Shown piece after piece: positions 47,153 through 55,716 of a stretch of 64,000 bases of DNA. The stretch comes from Bacillota bacterium (lineage in GTDB: Bacteria; Bacillota; Clostridia; Monoglobales; Firm-18). Below the pieces are notes generated by a model. That model was not told where the DNA came from. It saw only the letters and a list, made by a program, of their open reading frames with translations, and did no database searches. The stretch lies in NCBI GenBank assembly GCA_023228885.1, contig JALOAJ010000009.1:14221-78220 (forward strand). Reading direction: 5' to 3'. Positions within the stretch are counted from its first letter, which is position 1. Every line of letters starts with the position of its first letter. The translations under genes and the position numbers were made by a program.

Positions 47153-48720
47153 AAGCTGTAATCTACGCACGATATTCTTCCGATAACCAAAGAGAGGAAT
47201 CAATTGAGGGGCAATTGCGTGAGTGCAGTGAATTTGCACAGCGCAAGGGTTATACAATCATTAAAACTTATGCAGACAGGGCTATATCGGGTAAAAAAGC
47301 GGATAACCGCCCCGAGTTTATGCAGATGATAGCCGACAGCAAGCAAAAAATGTTTGATGTGGTTATCGTTTGGAAAATTGACCGTTTTTCGCGGGATAAG
47401 TATGACAGCGTTTATTACAAAAATGCACTCAAAAAGAACGGGGTCAGTGTTATTTCTGCTACCGAGCCAATTGATGATAGCCCCGAAGGTCAGCTTATGG
47501 AAAGCATTTTCGAGGGTTTTTCTGTTTATTATATTAAAGACCTATCTGCAAAGGTTAGCCGAGGAATGACAGAAAATGCGTTAAAATGCAAATTCAATGG
47601 TGGAACAATGACTTTTGGGTATGTAATAGATGAAAATAGACACTTTCAGCCTGACCCTGTAAATGCCTTGATTGTTGCAGATATTTTTATGCGTTATGCA
47701 GGCGGTGAAAGTACAAAAAGTATTTTAAGTTCATTAACAGCACAAGGTATTAAGAACAGCCAAGGAAGACCTGTTACATATAGCTTTATTACAAATATGC
47801 TGAAAAACAGACGATATTTAGGTGAATACCGTTTCAGGGATACGGTTATTAAAGAGGCTTTTACACCACTTATAGACCTTGAAACTTTTGAAAAGTGCCA
47901 AAGACGATTGGTGGCAAATCAGCGCAAGCCTGCACATTTTAAGACTGTTGAGGACAAATATCTTTTGACTGGTAAAATCTTTTGCGGTCATTGTGGCAGT
48001 ACCATGTCGGGCGTGAGCGGTACAAGCAGTACAGGTACAAAACACCGTTACTACCATTGTTATGTTGCGAAAAACAAAAAGACTTGTGATAAAAAACGTA
48101 TTTCCAAGTCATTTATTGAAACAGTAGTTGTAGGTTATACGATGCAAATGCTAAACGATACACGAATCGTCAATCAAATTGTAGATAATTGCTTCAAGTT
48201 GCAGACAAAAGAAAATGCCAGTCTTCCTGCAATGGAAAGCAGGCTTACCCAAACCCAAAAAGAGATTGACAATGTGATGAATGCCATTAAGCAGGGGATT
48301 ATTACATCCTCAACTAAATCAACTCTTGAACAGCTGGAGCAGGAAAAGGAAAATCTTGAAATTGCTATCGCTAAGGAACAAATTGAGCGTCCTATTTTGA
48401 GTAAAGAGCAAATCAAATATTGGATATGCAAATTCAAGTTTACAAATGCGGATATTGAAGAACAGAAAAAGCAGCTAATAGAAGTCTTTATTAACGCAAT
48501 CTATGTCTATGACGATAAAGTGTTAGTGACATTCAACTATAAGGATGGCGAGATATGTGCTACATTTGACGATATAAACGAAATGCTTACACAAAAGGAA
48601 AACGCCGACAATCGCAAGGATTATCAGCGTTCGCCTTTGAACAAGTTTGGTGAACCGTTTGCTTCTAAATCCGAACTATTTATCTCTTCAAGCGTAATGT
48701 TCTTTGTGCCATCCTTGTAA
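47149..48720 (+). CDS. large serine recombinase
   Basis: 523 residues: N-terminal resolvase/invertase domain with catalytic Ser in YARYSSDNQREESIEGQL, then a recombinase domain (about 160-265), a zinc ribbon (CGHCGSTMSG ... HCYVAKNKKTC) and a C-terminal coiled coil. Such enzymes insert and excise mobile elements. The last ~30 residues (from about SPLNKFGEPF) are read from DNA that is the antisense of the other recombinase's end; the two genes overlap by 97 bases tail to tail. That extension is probably not original, and suggests a recombination junction at ~48620. Confidence 0.88.
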   Translation: MKAVIYARYSSDNQREESIEGQLRECSEFAQRKGYTIIKTYADRAISGKKADNRPEFMQMIADSKQKMFDVVIVWKIDRFSRDKYDSVYYKNALKKNGVSVISATEPIDDSPEGQLMESIFEGFSVYYIKDLSAKVSRGMTENALKCKFNGGTMTFGYVIDENRHFQPDPVNALIVADIFMRYAGGESTKSILSSLTAQGIKNSQGRPVTYSFITNMLKNRRYLGEYRFRDTVIKEAFTPLIDLETFEKCQRRLVANQRKPAHFKTVEDKYLLTGKIFCGHCGSTMSGVSGTSSTGTKHRYYHCYVAKNKKTCDKKRISKSFIETVVVGYTMQMLNDTRIVNQIVDNCFKLQTKENASLPAMESRLTQTQKEIDNVMNAIKQGIITSSTKSTLEQLEQEKENLEIAIAKEQIERPILSKEQIKYWICKFKFTNADIEEQKKQLIEVFINAIYVYDDKVLVTFNYKDGEICATFDDINEMLTQKENADNRKDYQRSPLNKFGEPFASKSELFISSSVMFFVPSL

Positions 48721-50102
48721 TTAAAGGTAATCAGCACCTTATCATCATAGAGATATATGCTGTTTACAAAAATATCTACGATATTTTTTCTATACTGTGG
48801 ATCATCAATATTTCCTTCTTTGAATTGGCTAATCCAAAATATGATTTGTTCTTTTGTAATAATAGGCTTTTCTATTTTTTCCTGTGCAATACTTATCTCT
48901 AAATCAGTTTTTTGGACTTCTAACTCATCTAAACGTTTCTTTGTTGAAGAAGTAATGATGCCTTGTTCAATAGCAGTTATAATATTTTTAATCCTTTTCT
49001 CAATATCCCTCATCTGTTTTTGAAGAAGCGGTAAAACCGTATTTTCCTTATGCTGTAAATCTACAAGTAAATCAGCAAGATGTTCAATAACCTTTTTCTT
49101 AAAAATAAAACTCTTTGTTTCCGCAACCACTAAATGCTCAATATAATCTTTCTTGACCGATTTCTTCTTACATGATCTGTATTTTTTAGCATTAGCACAT
49201 TTATAATAATGATGAGTGTTACCCGAATATCCCGTTCCACTTTCGCCAACCATCAATGCACCGCACTTCCCGCAAAACAATTTAGTTGTAAGTATGTAAT
49301 CAGCTTTTGCTTTTTTCATCGCAGGAGCCTTTTTATTTCGTGCATTACGTTCTTGTACCTTATCAAATAATTCTTGCGAAACAATAGGCGGAATACTGTC
49401 GGGGTGTATAATTCCATTGTAATGATATTCGCCAATATACCTTCTGTTTTTTAAAATATGATGCAAACTACTCTTATTAAACTCCGAGCCTGTGGAAGAT
49501 TTTAAACCACGAACATTCAACGAGTTTGTTATCTCGGTAACGGTTTCACCATCTGCATATCTAGTGTATATTTCTTGAACAATTGGTGCTGTAAATGGAT
49601 TAATGATATAGTTTTTATCATCGTCAATTACATATCCCAATGGTATCGTTCCGCCATTGTATTTTCCCTTCAAAGCATTTTCGGTCATACCTCTCAATAC
49701 TTTTTCAGATAATTCAGCAGAATAATACTCCGCCATACCTTCTAACAAAGATTCCAAAAGTATCCCTTCTGGTTTGTCGGATATATTTTCTGTCACTGAT
49801 AAGACACGAACATTATTTTTTCTTAAAATTATTTTATTAAGAACTGAATCTTCACGATTTCGTGCAAAACGGTCTAACTTATACAAAAGTAAAATTTCAA
49901 ATTGACCATTTTTACTATCTCGAATCATTTTTTGAAATTCAGGTCTGTCATCATTACGCCCTGAATAGGCACGGTCAATGTATGTTCCTATTATTTGTAT
50001 GTCATTCTTTTCAGCATATTCTTGGCATACTCTTAGTTGGCCTTCTATGGATTCTTCACGCTGACCATCGGAAGAATAACGAGCGTAAATTACTGCATTC
50101 AT
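48624..50102 (-). CDS. large serine recombinase (second copy, opposite direction)
   Basis: 492 residues with the same order: catalytic Ser in YARYSSDGQREESIEGQL, recombinase domain, zinc ribbon (CGKCGALMVGESG ... CANAKKYRSC), then a C-terminal coiled coil. It is only moderately similar to the recombinase at 47149-48720, whereas the linked regulators are almost identical. The start ATG overlaps the regulator stop (ATGA). It appears to be full-length and is probably the integrase of the element holding the ValRS and resistance-like genes. Confidence 0.88.
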   Translation of the reverse strand: MNAVIYARYSSDGQREESIEGQLRVCQEYAEKNDIQIIGTYIDRAYSGRNDDRPEFQKMIRDSKNGQFEILLLYKLDRFARNREDSVLNKIILRKNNVRVLSVTENISDKPEGILLESLLEGMAEYYSAELSEKVLRGMTENALKGKYNGGTIPLGYVIDDDKNYIINPFTAPIVQEIYTRYADGETVTEITNSLNVRGLKSSTGSEFNKSSLHHILKNRRYIGEYHYNGIIHPDSIPPIVSQELFDKVQERNARNKKAPAMKKAKADYILTTKLFCGKCGALMVGESGTGYSGNTHHYYKCANAKKYRSCKKKSVKKDYIEHLVVAETKSFIFKKKVIEHLADLLVDLQHKENTVLPLLQKQMRDIEKRIKNIITAIEQGIITSSTKKRLDELEVQKTDLEISIAQEKIEKPIITKEQIIFWISQFKEGNIDDPQYRKNIVDIFVNSIYLYDDKVLITFNYKDGTKNITLEEINSSDLEANGSPNLFKGER

Positions 50103-50455
50103 TTATTTTTCGCCTCCCCCATCATTTCAATCAAAGTTTGTTTCAAGTGTTTATTCATAGGCGAGTTAGGATCAAAGCACATTTCGATGAACTGTTGCAT
50201 TTCTTCGCTATTTGCTATTTTAGGTTTGTATTCATACAATTTCCCCTGGGGTTTGTCCGTCCTGCCAAAAATATAATCTATTGAAACGTCAAAATAATCT
50301 GCATACCATAAAAGTGTTTTTAGAGGTGGTTCAGATGCTAATGCTTCATATCTATTTATACTTGCCTGAGTTGTGCCTATCAGTTTTGCAATCTTTGCTT
50401 GCGACAGTTTTATGCCTTCACGCAAGGAGCGTAAGCGTTCTCCAACAATCTTCAT
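50099..50455 (-). CDS. XRE-family repressor-like regulator (second copy)
   Basis: 118 residues, about 91 % identical to the regulator at 46796-47152, with the same helix-turn-helix (LSQAKIAKLIGTTQASINRY). ATG at 50455; an in-frame start farther upstream would add a hydrophobic stretch that the other copy lacks. It overlaps the recombinase gene by four bases and is preceded by a promoter identical in layout to that of the other copy. Confidence 0.87.
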   Translation of the reverse strand: MKIVGERLRSLREGIKLSQAKIAKLIGTTQASINRYEALASEPPLKTLLWYADYFDVSIDYIFGRTDKPQGKLYEYKPKIANSEEMQQFIEMCFDPNSPMNKHLKQTLIEMMGEAKNK

Positions 50456-50478
50456 AGCAAATCCCCCTTTGCAATATA

Positions 50479-50507
50479 TTATAATCAATATCAGAATTAA
50501 AGTCAAT
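50479..50507 (-). promoter_or_regulatory. promoter of the second XRE-recombinase pair
   Basis: On the minus strand TTGACT (50502-50507), 17-base spacer, TATAAT (50479-50484). Same boxes as at 46746-46774. Confidence 0.72.
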
Positions 50508-50574
50508 ACCAATATTGATTATAATAAAAAATAGTATGTTTTCGCAAACTGCATATCATTTTATGGCGTAGCCA

Positions 50575-50879
50575 TTTTCCTTTTCTTTTAAAAGAAAAGG
50601 AAAACCAAAACAAAAGGTATATCTACCTCGGCGGAGAGAGAGGTATACCGCTTTTGTTTTGGTTGCAAAGATAGAATGCGGAAGCATTTTAGCTTTGCAG
50701 GGGTATCCAAAGGGCATCCCTTTGGCACACAACTTTGTTTACAAAGTGTAGTGTGTTATACTGCCTTGCCGACTGACGGGAAAAATAGCGCTGCCGCCAT
50801 GTGGGTGGCGCTATTTTGATTGGCAGGAAAACGGGGCAGTATTTACGAGGCGGAGCAAGTAAATACTGTTCTGTTTTCA
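50575..50879. other. highly structured non-coding region with six or more hairpins
   Basis: Successive inverted repeats: a perfect 30-bp palindrome (50575-50604), ACCAAAACAAAAG arms at 50604-50616/50651-50663, GCAAAG/CTTTGC with nested ATGC/GCAT (50664-50698), CCAAAGGG/CCCTTTGG (50707-50725), CACAC..ACTTTGT/ACAAAGT..GTGTG (50727-50755), AATAGCG/CGCTATT (50781-50817) and GAAAAC..CAGTATTTAC/GTAAATACTG..GTTTTC (50827-50879). No protein frame is credible. It could be a recombination or transfer site, a replication origin, or a structured RNA; the last hairpin may also end the ValRS transcript. Confidence 0.7.
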
Positions 50880-50925
50880 TAAGGTATGACAGTATATCGG
50901 ACATACTTTTGTTGCTAATTATTTT

Positions 50926-53277
50926 TCATTCAACAATAAAATTTATGGTTTTTGCATTTGAACAGGCTCTCAAATCATCCTCCGTTTGTTTAAACCAGTC
51001 AATAAATTTTTGCTTGGTTTTAATATTTAGCAAATCCATTTCTGCACGCATAGAAAGATTCTGCTCCGTTTTATATTTGCGCATTTCAAATATAACTTCT
51101 TTAAGCGCTTCGCCAAACTGAATGAAATCTGCATCAACATCAACTTTTTTTACCCATAAAGTTTTATGGATTGATAATGTCTTTTCATGCTGTCTGAAAA
51201 AATCTTGATAGATATATTCAGTGATGTGCGGTACATAAATTGCGTAAAGCTTTAAAATGTTTAGCAAAGCATAATAAAGAGCATACTGCCCGCTCTTGCG
51301 TTCTAACTCTCCATGAATATCTGGTTGATAAAGACGTTCTTTGACTATTTCAATATAATTATCACAAAAATCTTTCCAAAAAAGTTCATCGATTTCATGC
51401 TTTGCAGAGCCGATTTCATATTCATATAGTAGCTTCACAGCAATTTCTGTTGTTTGATTCACACGTTCAATTATCCATTTGTCAACAGGTAGTAATTCCG
51501 GTGTTTGGGTTAGGTCTATATCCTGCAAATGCGATATGGTAAATTTAGAAGCATTCCACAATTTTGTGATAAATCGTTTTGAACCTGCCAGCTCATCCGG
51601 AGAAAAAAATGTATCTGTTCCAAGCCGTGCGCCTGCCGTCCAATATCGTAATACATCAGCAGAATATGTTTCAATTAAATGTATTGGATCAAGCGCATTA
51701 TTGCTTTTTGATTTGCTGATTTTTTCACCTTTTTGAGCAAGGATAAACCCACATATCATTAAATCCCCCCATGGTATATTACCTGTATGATACAAACTGC
51801 GGACGATGGTATAAAACGTCCATGTTCGGATAATTTCGTGAGCATGGGTACGCATACTCATTGGCGTAAGTTTCAATCCAAATCGCTCGTTTATTTGTGG
51901 TGTGATACTCGATGTTGCCCATGTATCAAAAACATCACTTTCAGGAATAAACTCTGTGCAACCACATTCACAAACCCCATTGTATTTTATTTCAAGAGGG
52001 TTGACAGGAAGCTGTTCCTGTTTTGCAAAAATAGGCTTATCGCACTCCTTGCAATACCAAATCGGAAAGGGAACGCCGAAATAACGCTGACGCGAAATGC
52101 ACCAATCCCATTTTAGATTTTCAACCCATGCAACATAGCGATTTTTCATATTAGCCGGATACCAGTTTATTTCATCCGCTGCTTTCAAAAATCTTTCCTT
52201 TCCTTTTAGGATATCAATATACCACTGTCGCGAGGGGATGATTTCAATAGGCTTACCGCAGCGTTCATGAGTGCCAACGGCGTGTGTGATGGTTTCTGAT
52301 TTGCATAATAGATTTTGTTCGTCAAGCAAACGAATCATTTCTTTTTGTGCGGCGGCAATATTCAAGCCACCAATAAACGGAACATCTTCAGCAATCTTTC
52401 CGTTTTGCAAAATGACTTTACGGTATGGCAGATTATGTTCGGCAAACCATTCCGCGTCTGTACTATCTCCGAATGTAGCACACATAACCACTCCCGTTCC
52501 CTTATCCATACCGACTTTGCCATCAGTCAATATCGGAATTTCATAATTATAAAGAGGAACAATGGCAGTTTTTCCAATATGCTTTATATATCGTTTATCA
52601 TTGGGATTAACAAACAGACACACACATCCATACAACAATTCTGGACGGGTGGTGGCTACTTCAAGAGGCTGCCCATCAACAAAAAATGGTATATAGTTGA
52701 ATTTGCTTTCAACATCCGTTGTATCTAATTCAGCCTGTGCGATAGAAGTTTGACATTCTGTACACCATAAAACTGGGGATTCTTTGGTATATGCCTTACC
52801 CATTTGGATAAGCTCCAAAAATAACTCCTGCGAAATTTTACGAACTTCAGGGCTGATGGTTTGATATTTTACAGACCAATCTACTGAAAAGCCAAGAGAC
52901 TTCCAAAACGATTTAAACTCGTCTTCATATTTTTCAGCTGTGTTTTGGCACTTTGTAATAAATTCACTACGCGGCATCGTGTTGGCGCGAATATTTTCTT
53001 CGCGTTCAACAAGGCGTTCTGTTGGCAATCCATTGTCATCGAAGCCAAAAGGATAAAATACATTTTGTCCCTGCATACGGCGAAAACGGGCAATCATTTC
53101 CGCTTGCGTATAAGAAAATAGATGCCCGATGTGCAAGCTGCCGCTGACGGTTGGCGGCGGCGTGTCAATTGAATAAATTTCGCCATCTGCATTTTTATCA
53201 AAACGATAAATCTGTTCCTGCTCCCAAAAATCCTGCATCTGCTTTTCGATTTGTGTAAAATCATAACGCTTTTCCAT
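50926..53277 (-). CDS. valS: valyl-tRNA synthetase, archaeal-type
   Basis: About 783 residues of a class Ia synthetase: HIGH motif in TVSGSLHIGHLF, KMSKS-type motif GEKISKSKSN, editing domain between, and a zinc-ribbon-like CECGCTEF. Assigned to valine by the TPPPTVSGSLHIGH block. The residues after HIGH read GFDDNGLPTER, the signature of archaeal/rickettsial-type ValRS, whereas ordinary bacterial ValRS has TDHAGIATQ. The C-terminal coiled coil of bacterial ValRS is missing, in line with that type. The ATG at 53277 has GGAGG 7 bases upstream. It is controlled by a T-box. Lying inside mobile DNA, it is probably a second, acquired ValRS, possibly giving resistance to a ValRS inhibitor; the chromosomal copy is not seen here. 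Confidence 0.88.
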   Translation of the reverse strand: MEKRYDFTQIEKQMQDFWEQEQIYRFDKNADGEIYSIDTPPPTVSGSLHIGHLFSYTQAEMIARFRRMQGQNVFYPFGFDDNGLPTERLVEREENIRANTMPRSEFITKCQNTAEKYEDEFKSFWKSLGFSVDWSVKYQTISPEVRKISQELFLELIQMGKAYTKESPVLWCTECQTSIAQAELDTTDVESKFNYIPFFVDGQPLEVATTRPELLYGCVCLFVNPNDKRYIKHIGKTAIVPLYNYEIPILTDGKVGMDKGTGVVMCATFGDSTDAEWFAEHNLPYRKVILQNGKIAEDVPFIGGLNIAAAQKEMIRLLDEQNLLCKSETITHAVGTHERCGKPIEIIPSRQWYIDILKGKERFLKAADEINWYPANMKNRYVAWVENLKWDWCISRQRYFGVPFPIWYCKECDKPIFAKQEQLPVNPLEIKYNGVCECGCTEFIPESDVFDTWATSSITPQINERFGLKLTPMSMRTHAHEIIRTWTFYTIVRSLYHTGNIPWGDLMICGFILAQKGEKISKSKSNNALDPIHLIETYSADVLRYWTAGARLGTDTFFSPDELAGSKRFITKLWNASKFTISHLQDIDLTQTPELLPVDKWIIERVNQTTEIAVKLLYEYEIGSAKHEIDELFWKDFCDNYIEIVKERLYQPDIHGELERKSGQYALYYALLNILKLYAIYVPHITEYIYQDFFRQHEKTLSIHKTLWVKKVDVDADFIQFGEALKEVIFEMRKYKTEQNLSMRAEMDLLNIKTKQKFIDWFKQTEDDLRACSNAKTINFIVE

Positions 53278-53314
53278 AAAGAAACCTCCAAAACTTAGAT
53301 TAACCAAATACAAT

Positions 53315-53620
53315 AAAAAATCCCAAGCAACATGAATAATGCTGCTTGGGACGAACGTTATTGTCCGTGGTACCACCCAAATTCAGAGAATGATTCTCTG
53401 CACTCTGACGGTGCGGGATAACTTTTTTGCCATCCGATACCGCTTTCCTTATGACGGTGGAAATTCCGTTGAAGTCTACTTAGAGATAAATCTCCGTTCG
53501 GTTCACAGCTCAGAGGCTACCTTCCATACTTCCCTCACGAGAGCTTACACCAACCGCTCCCTCTCTTTACATCAGAAAGAATGTACTCCTCCTCGTCATT
53601 GCCTTTATTGTATTCAATTA
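53315..53620 (-). promoter_or_regulatory. T-box leader of the ValRS gene
   Basis: On the minus strand the T-box consensus GGGTGGTACCACGG (53365-53378) is followed by a terminator hairpin (stem 53321-53351, CCCAAGCA..TGCTTGGG) and a T-run (53315-53320), ending ~38 bases before the ATG. Upstream sequence to ~53620 is rich in pairing arms as expected for stem I. Uncharged tRNA-Val would favour the antiterminator and raise synthetase expression. I could not fix the specifier codon by eye. Confidence 0.88.
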
Positions 53621-53693
53621 TAATTATTATAACCTATAACATCATAAATATCAAGTGAAAAATCTTATATAGGCAAATATTTTCAAAAAACGA

Positions 53694-53722
53694 TTGAACA
53701 TCCGACCTTTATATGTTATACT
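53694..53722 (+). promoter_or_regulatory. promoter of the attenuated rsgA-GNAT operon
   Basis: TTGAAC (53694-53699), 17-base spacer, TATACT (53717-53722). It points into the leader peptide and terminators that precede the RsgA-like gene. Confidence 0.75.
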
Positions 53723-53771
53723 GATAATAATTCATCCGTCATGAACGGAGTACGAAGGGAGATGTGTTTTG

Positions 53772-53804
53772 ATGACTGTTATCTATGAGGTGGCTGTTTC
53801 TTAA
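53772..53804 (+). CDS. candidate leader peptide MTVIYEVAVS
   Basis: A ten-codon frame with AAGGGAG ten bases upstream, ~50 bases after the promoter and followed by two terminator-like hairpins. Short leader peptides of this kind control many ribosome-targeting-drug resistance genes by stalling. The peptide sequence itself matches none that I know. Confidence 0.5.
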   Translation: MTVIYEVAVS

Positions 53805-53913
53805 AACTGAATATGGGCAAAGCAATAAAAGGGGAATTAAGCCTTTGTTTTTGCTGTGCCGTTTTTGTAACCTTTCGTGAAAACTATAACTTACATCATC
53901 AGAGCATTCTGTT

Positions 53914-53941
53914 ATAGCACACTTTAGGGTGTGTTATTTTT
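53914..53941 (+). terminator. first attenuator hairpin
   Basis: ATAGCACAC (53914-53922) and GTGTGTTAT (53929-53937) pair around a short loop, followed by TTTTT. It lies in the leader, upstream of the structural genes, so it should abort transcription unless prevented. Confidence 0.65.
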
Positions 53942-53953
53942 ATGCCTTTTTAT

Positions 53954-54016
53954 ATGCCGTAGAGTGTAGCCAATATCCTTAAAGGATAGCGACTGGCTGC
54001 TTTCTACGGCATTTTT
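53954..54016 (+). terminator. second attenuator hairpin
   Basis: ATGCCGTAGA (53954-53963) and TCTACGGCAT (54003-54012) form a perfect 10-bp stem with inner AGCCA/TGGCT and ATCCTT/AAGGAT pairs, followed by TTTTT. It stands 110 bases before the RsgA-like start. Together with the first hairpin it makes a tandem attenuator. Confidence 0.75.
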
Positions 54017-54125
54017 CTGTCTTTTGGTTGCTGGTACACATATTCAAACTTATTTAGAGAGGAGTTGTTGTATATGATTTTTAATGCGTTTCAGCAAAGA
54101 ATCAAAATAATAATGGAGGATTCAA

Positions 54126-55189
54126 ATGATAGATATAAACAACTATGGCTTTATGCCAAATATGATGACCGAATGTGCGGAGGGTGTGCCTGCAAGGGTG
54201 ACCGCTGTGCACAAGGAAAGATATGAACTTGCATGTGAATATGGCGAATGCTTTGGACGGCTGAAAAGTAGCATTTATTATGGACACAGCACAGAAGAAT
54301 TTCCTACAGTGGGTGACTTTGTATTAATTGATTATAATTTAAACGGAGATAGTTTGATTATAAAAACTTTAGAAAGAAAAACTTTTTTCTCCCGCCTTGA
54401 TCCCACACCCGGACGAGGAGAACAAGCCGTTGCCGCTAATTTTGATTATGTGTTTATTATGCAATCTCTAAACCATGATTTTAATATAAAGCGTTTGGAC
54501 AGATATTTAACCTTGGCTTGGCAATCGGGAGCTGTACCTGTTGTTTTGCTAACCAAATCAGATTTATTAGATGATTGCATGGAGCAATTAAGCATTGCCC
54601 ATGCGGCGACCGCAGGTGTCGGTGTTTTTGCTATCAGTGCCCATACAGAATTTGGATTGGATGAACTTGCTGAATACTTAAATCCGGGCAAAACAATTGT
54701 TTTTCTTGGTTCGTCGGGCGTAGGAAAGTCAAGTCTGGTAAATGCTCTCGCAAAACAATCCGGTCACACAGAAGATATTATGGCGGTTAAGGAAATTCGT
54801 GAGGACGACAGCCGTGGGCGGCATACCACACCCATCGCCAGCTTATTATGCTGCCAAACGGCGTAATGATTATTGATACGCCCGGTATGCGTGAGTTAGG
54901 AATGTGGAATGTATCAGGAGGGCTGGGGGAGGCTTTTTCGGATGTTGAACAATATTTTAGCCTTTGCAAATTTTCTGATTGTAAGCATCAAGCCGAACCC
55001 GGATGTGCTGTGAAGAAGGCAATAGAGTGCGGGGAACTGCCTGCTCAGCGTTGGGAAAGTTATATGAAACTAAAGAAAGAGGCAAAATTCACCGAGGATA
55101 AAGCAGGTTTTTTGCGTGAGAGACAAGAGTGGCACAAATCGATCTCTAAATGGAGCAGGCAAAACAAGAAAAATGGAGGGAAACAATAA
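54126..55189 (+). pseudogene. RsgA-like circularly permuted GTPase, frameshifted
   Basis: Read across one missing base, ~350 residues of the RsgA/EngC family: N-terminal OB-like domain, permuted GTPase motifs LLTKSDLLDD (G4), LGSSGVGKSSL (G1) and IDTPGMREL (G3), then a zinc knuckle (CKFSDCKHQAEPGC). RsgA matures the 30S ribosomal subunit. At ~54830 the codons for HTTTHRQL are broken by loss of one A in ACCACA(A)CCCATCG, and the frame continues from 54848. This is either a true pseudogene or an assembly error. The ATG has GGAGG six bases upstream. The end overlaps the next gene (TAATG). It heads the attenuated operon, so it is a second, element-borne RsgA rather than the housekeeping copy. Confidence 0.85.
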
Positions 55190-55716
55190 TGCATATTATT
55201 AAGGATAATATTACAATACGCAATGCTGCCGCCAATGATGCAGATATCCTATACGTTTGGTGGAATGATGGGAAGGTAATGAGTCATGCAGGCTTTCCAA
55301 ACGGACTGGGAACAACGACTGATAAAATTAAAGAACAGCTAAAAAGCGATTCGGATGAAACAGGTCGCAGATGTATAATTGAAATTGATTCAATTCCAGT
55401 CGGTGAAATGAATTACAGAAATAAGGGTAATAAAACAGCAGAAATAGGAATTAAAATTTGTAACTTTTCAAAGCAAAATAATGGCTATGGCTCAAAAATT
55501 CTACGCCTATTTATCCAAAGTCTTTTTGAGGATTACGGTTATGAAACAATCATTCTTGATACAAATTTTGAAAACAAACGGGCACAACATGTCTATGAAA
55601 AGTTAGGGTTTGTTAGGACAAGAATGGAGATGGATTCTTGGAAAAATCAAGTAGGAGAATTGCAGTCACAGATTTATTATGAACTAAAAAAGGAGTGGTT
55701 TTATGCGGATTGTTGA
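55189..55716 (+). CDS. GNAT acetyltransferase
   Basis: 175 residues from ATG 55189, which overlaps the rsgA stop (TAATG). GNAT fold with the acetyl-CoA site near KQNNGYGSKILRLF and the family-typical NKRAQHVYEKLGFVRT at the end. Related enzymes include ribosomal-protein acetyltransferases and aminoglycoside 6'-acetyltransferases. It is the second gene of the attenuated operon and overlaps the next by 14 bases, so all are translated together. The substrate is unknown; an antibiotic or ribosomal component is a reasonable inference. Confidence 0.82.
   Translation: MHIIKDNITIRNAAANDADILYVWWNDGKVMSHAGFPNGLGTTTDKIKEQLKSDSDETGRRCIIEIDSIPVGEMNYRNKGNKTAEIGIKICNFSKQNNGYGSKILRLFIQSLFEDYGYETIILDTNFENKRAQHVYEKLGFVRTRMEMDSWKNQVGELQSQIYYELKKEWFYADC

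Noticed and set aside
54076..54225. Second upstream frame starting at 54076 with a good ribosome-binding site, overlapping the RsgA-like start
   Set aside because: After ~16 codons it merely runs out of frame through the GTPase gene. It may be a second leader, but there is no support beyond the ribosome-binding site.
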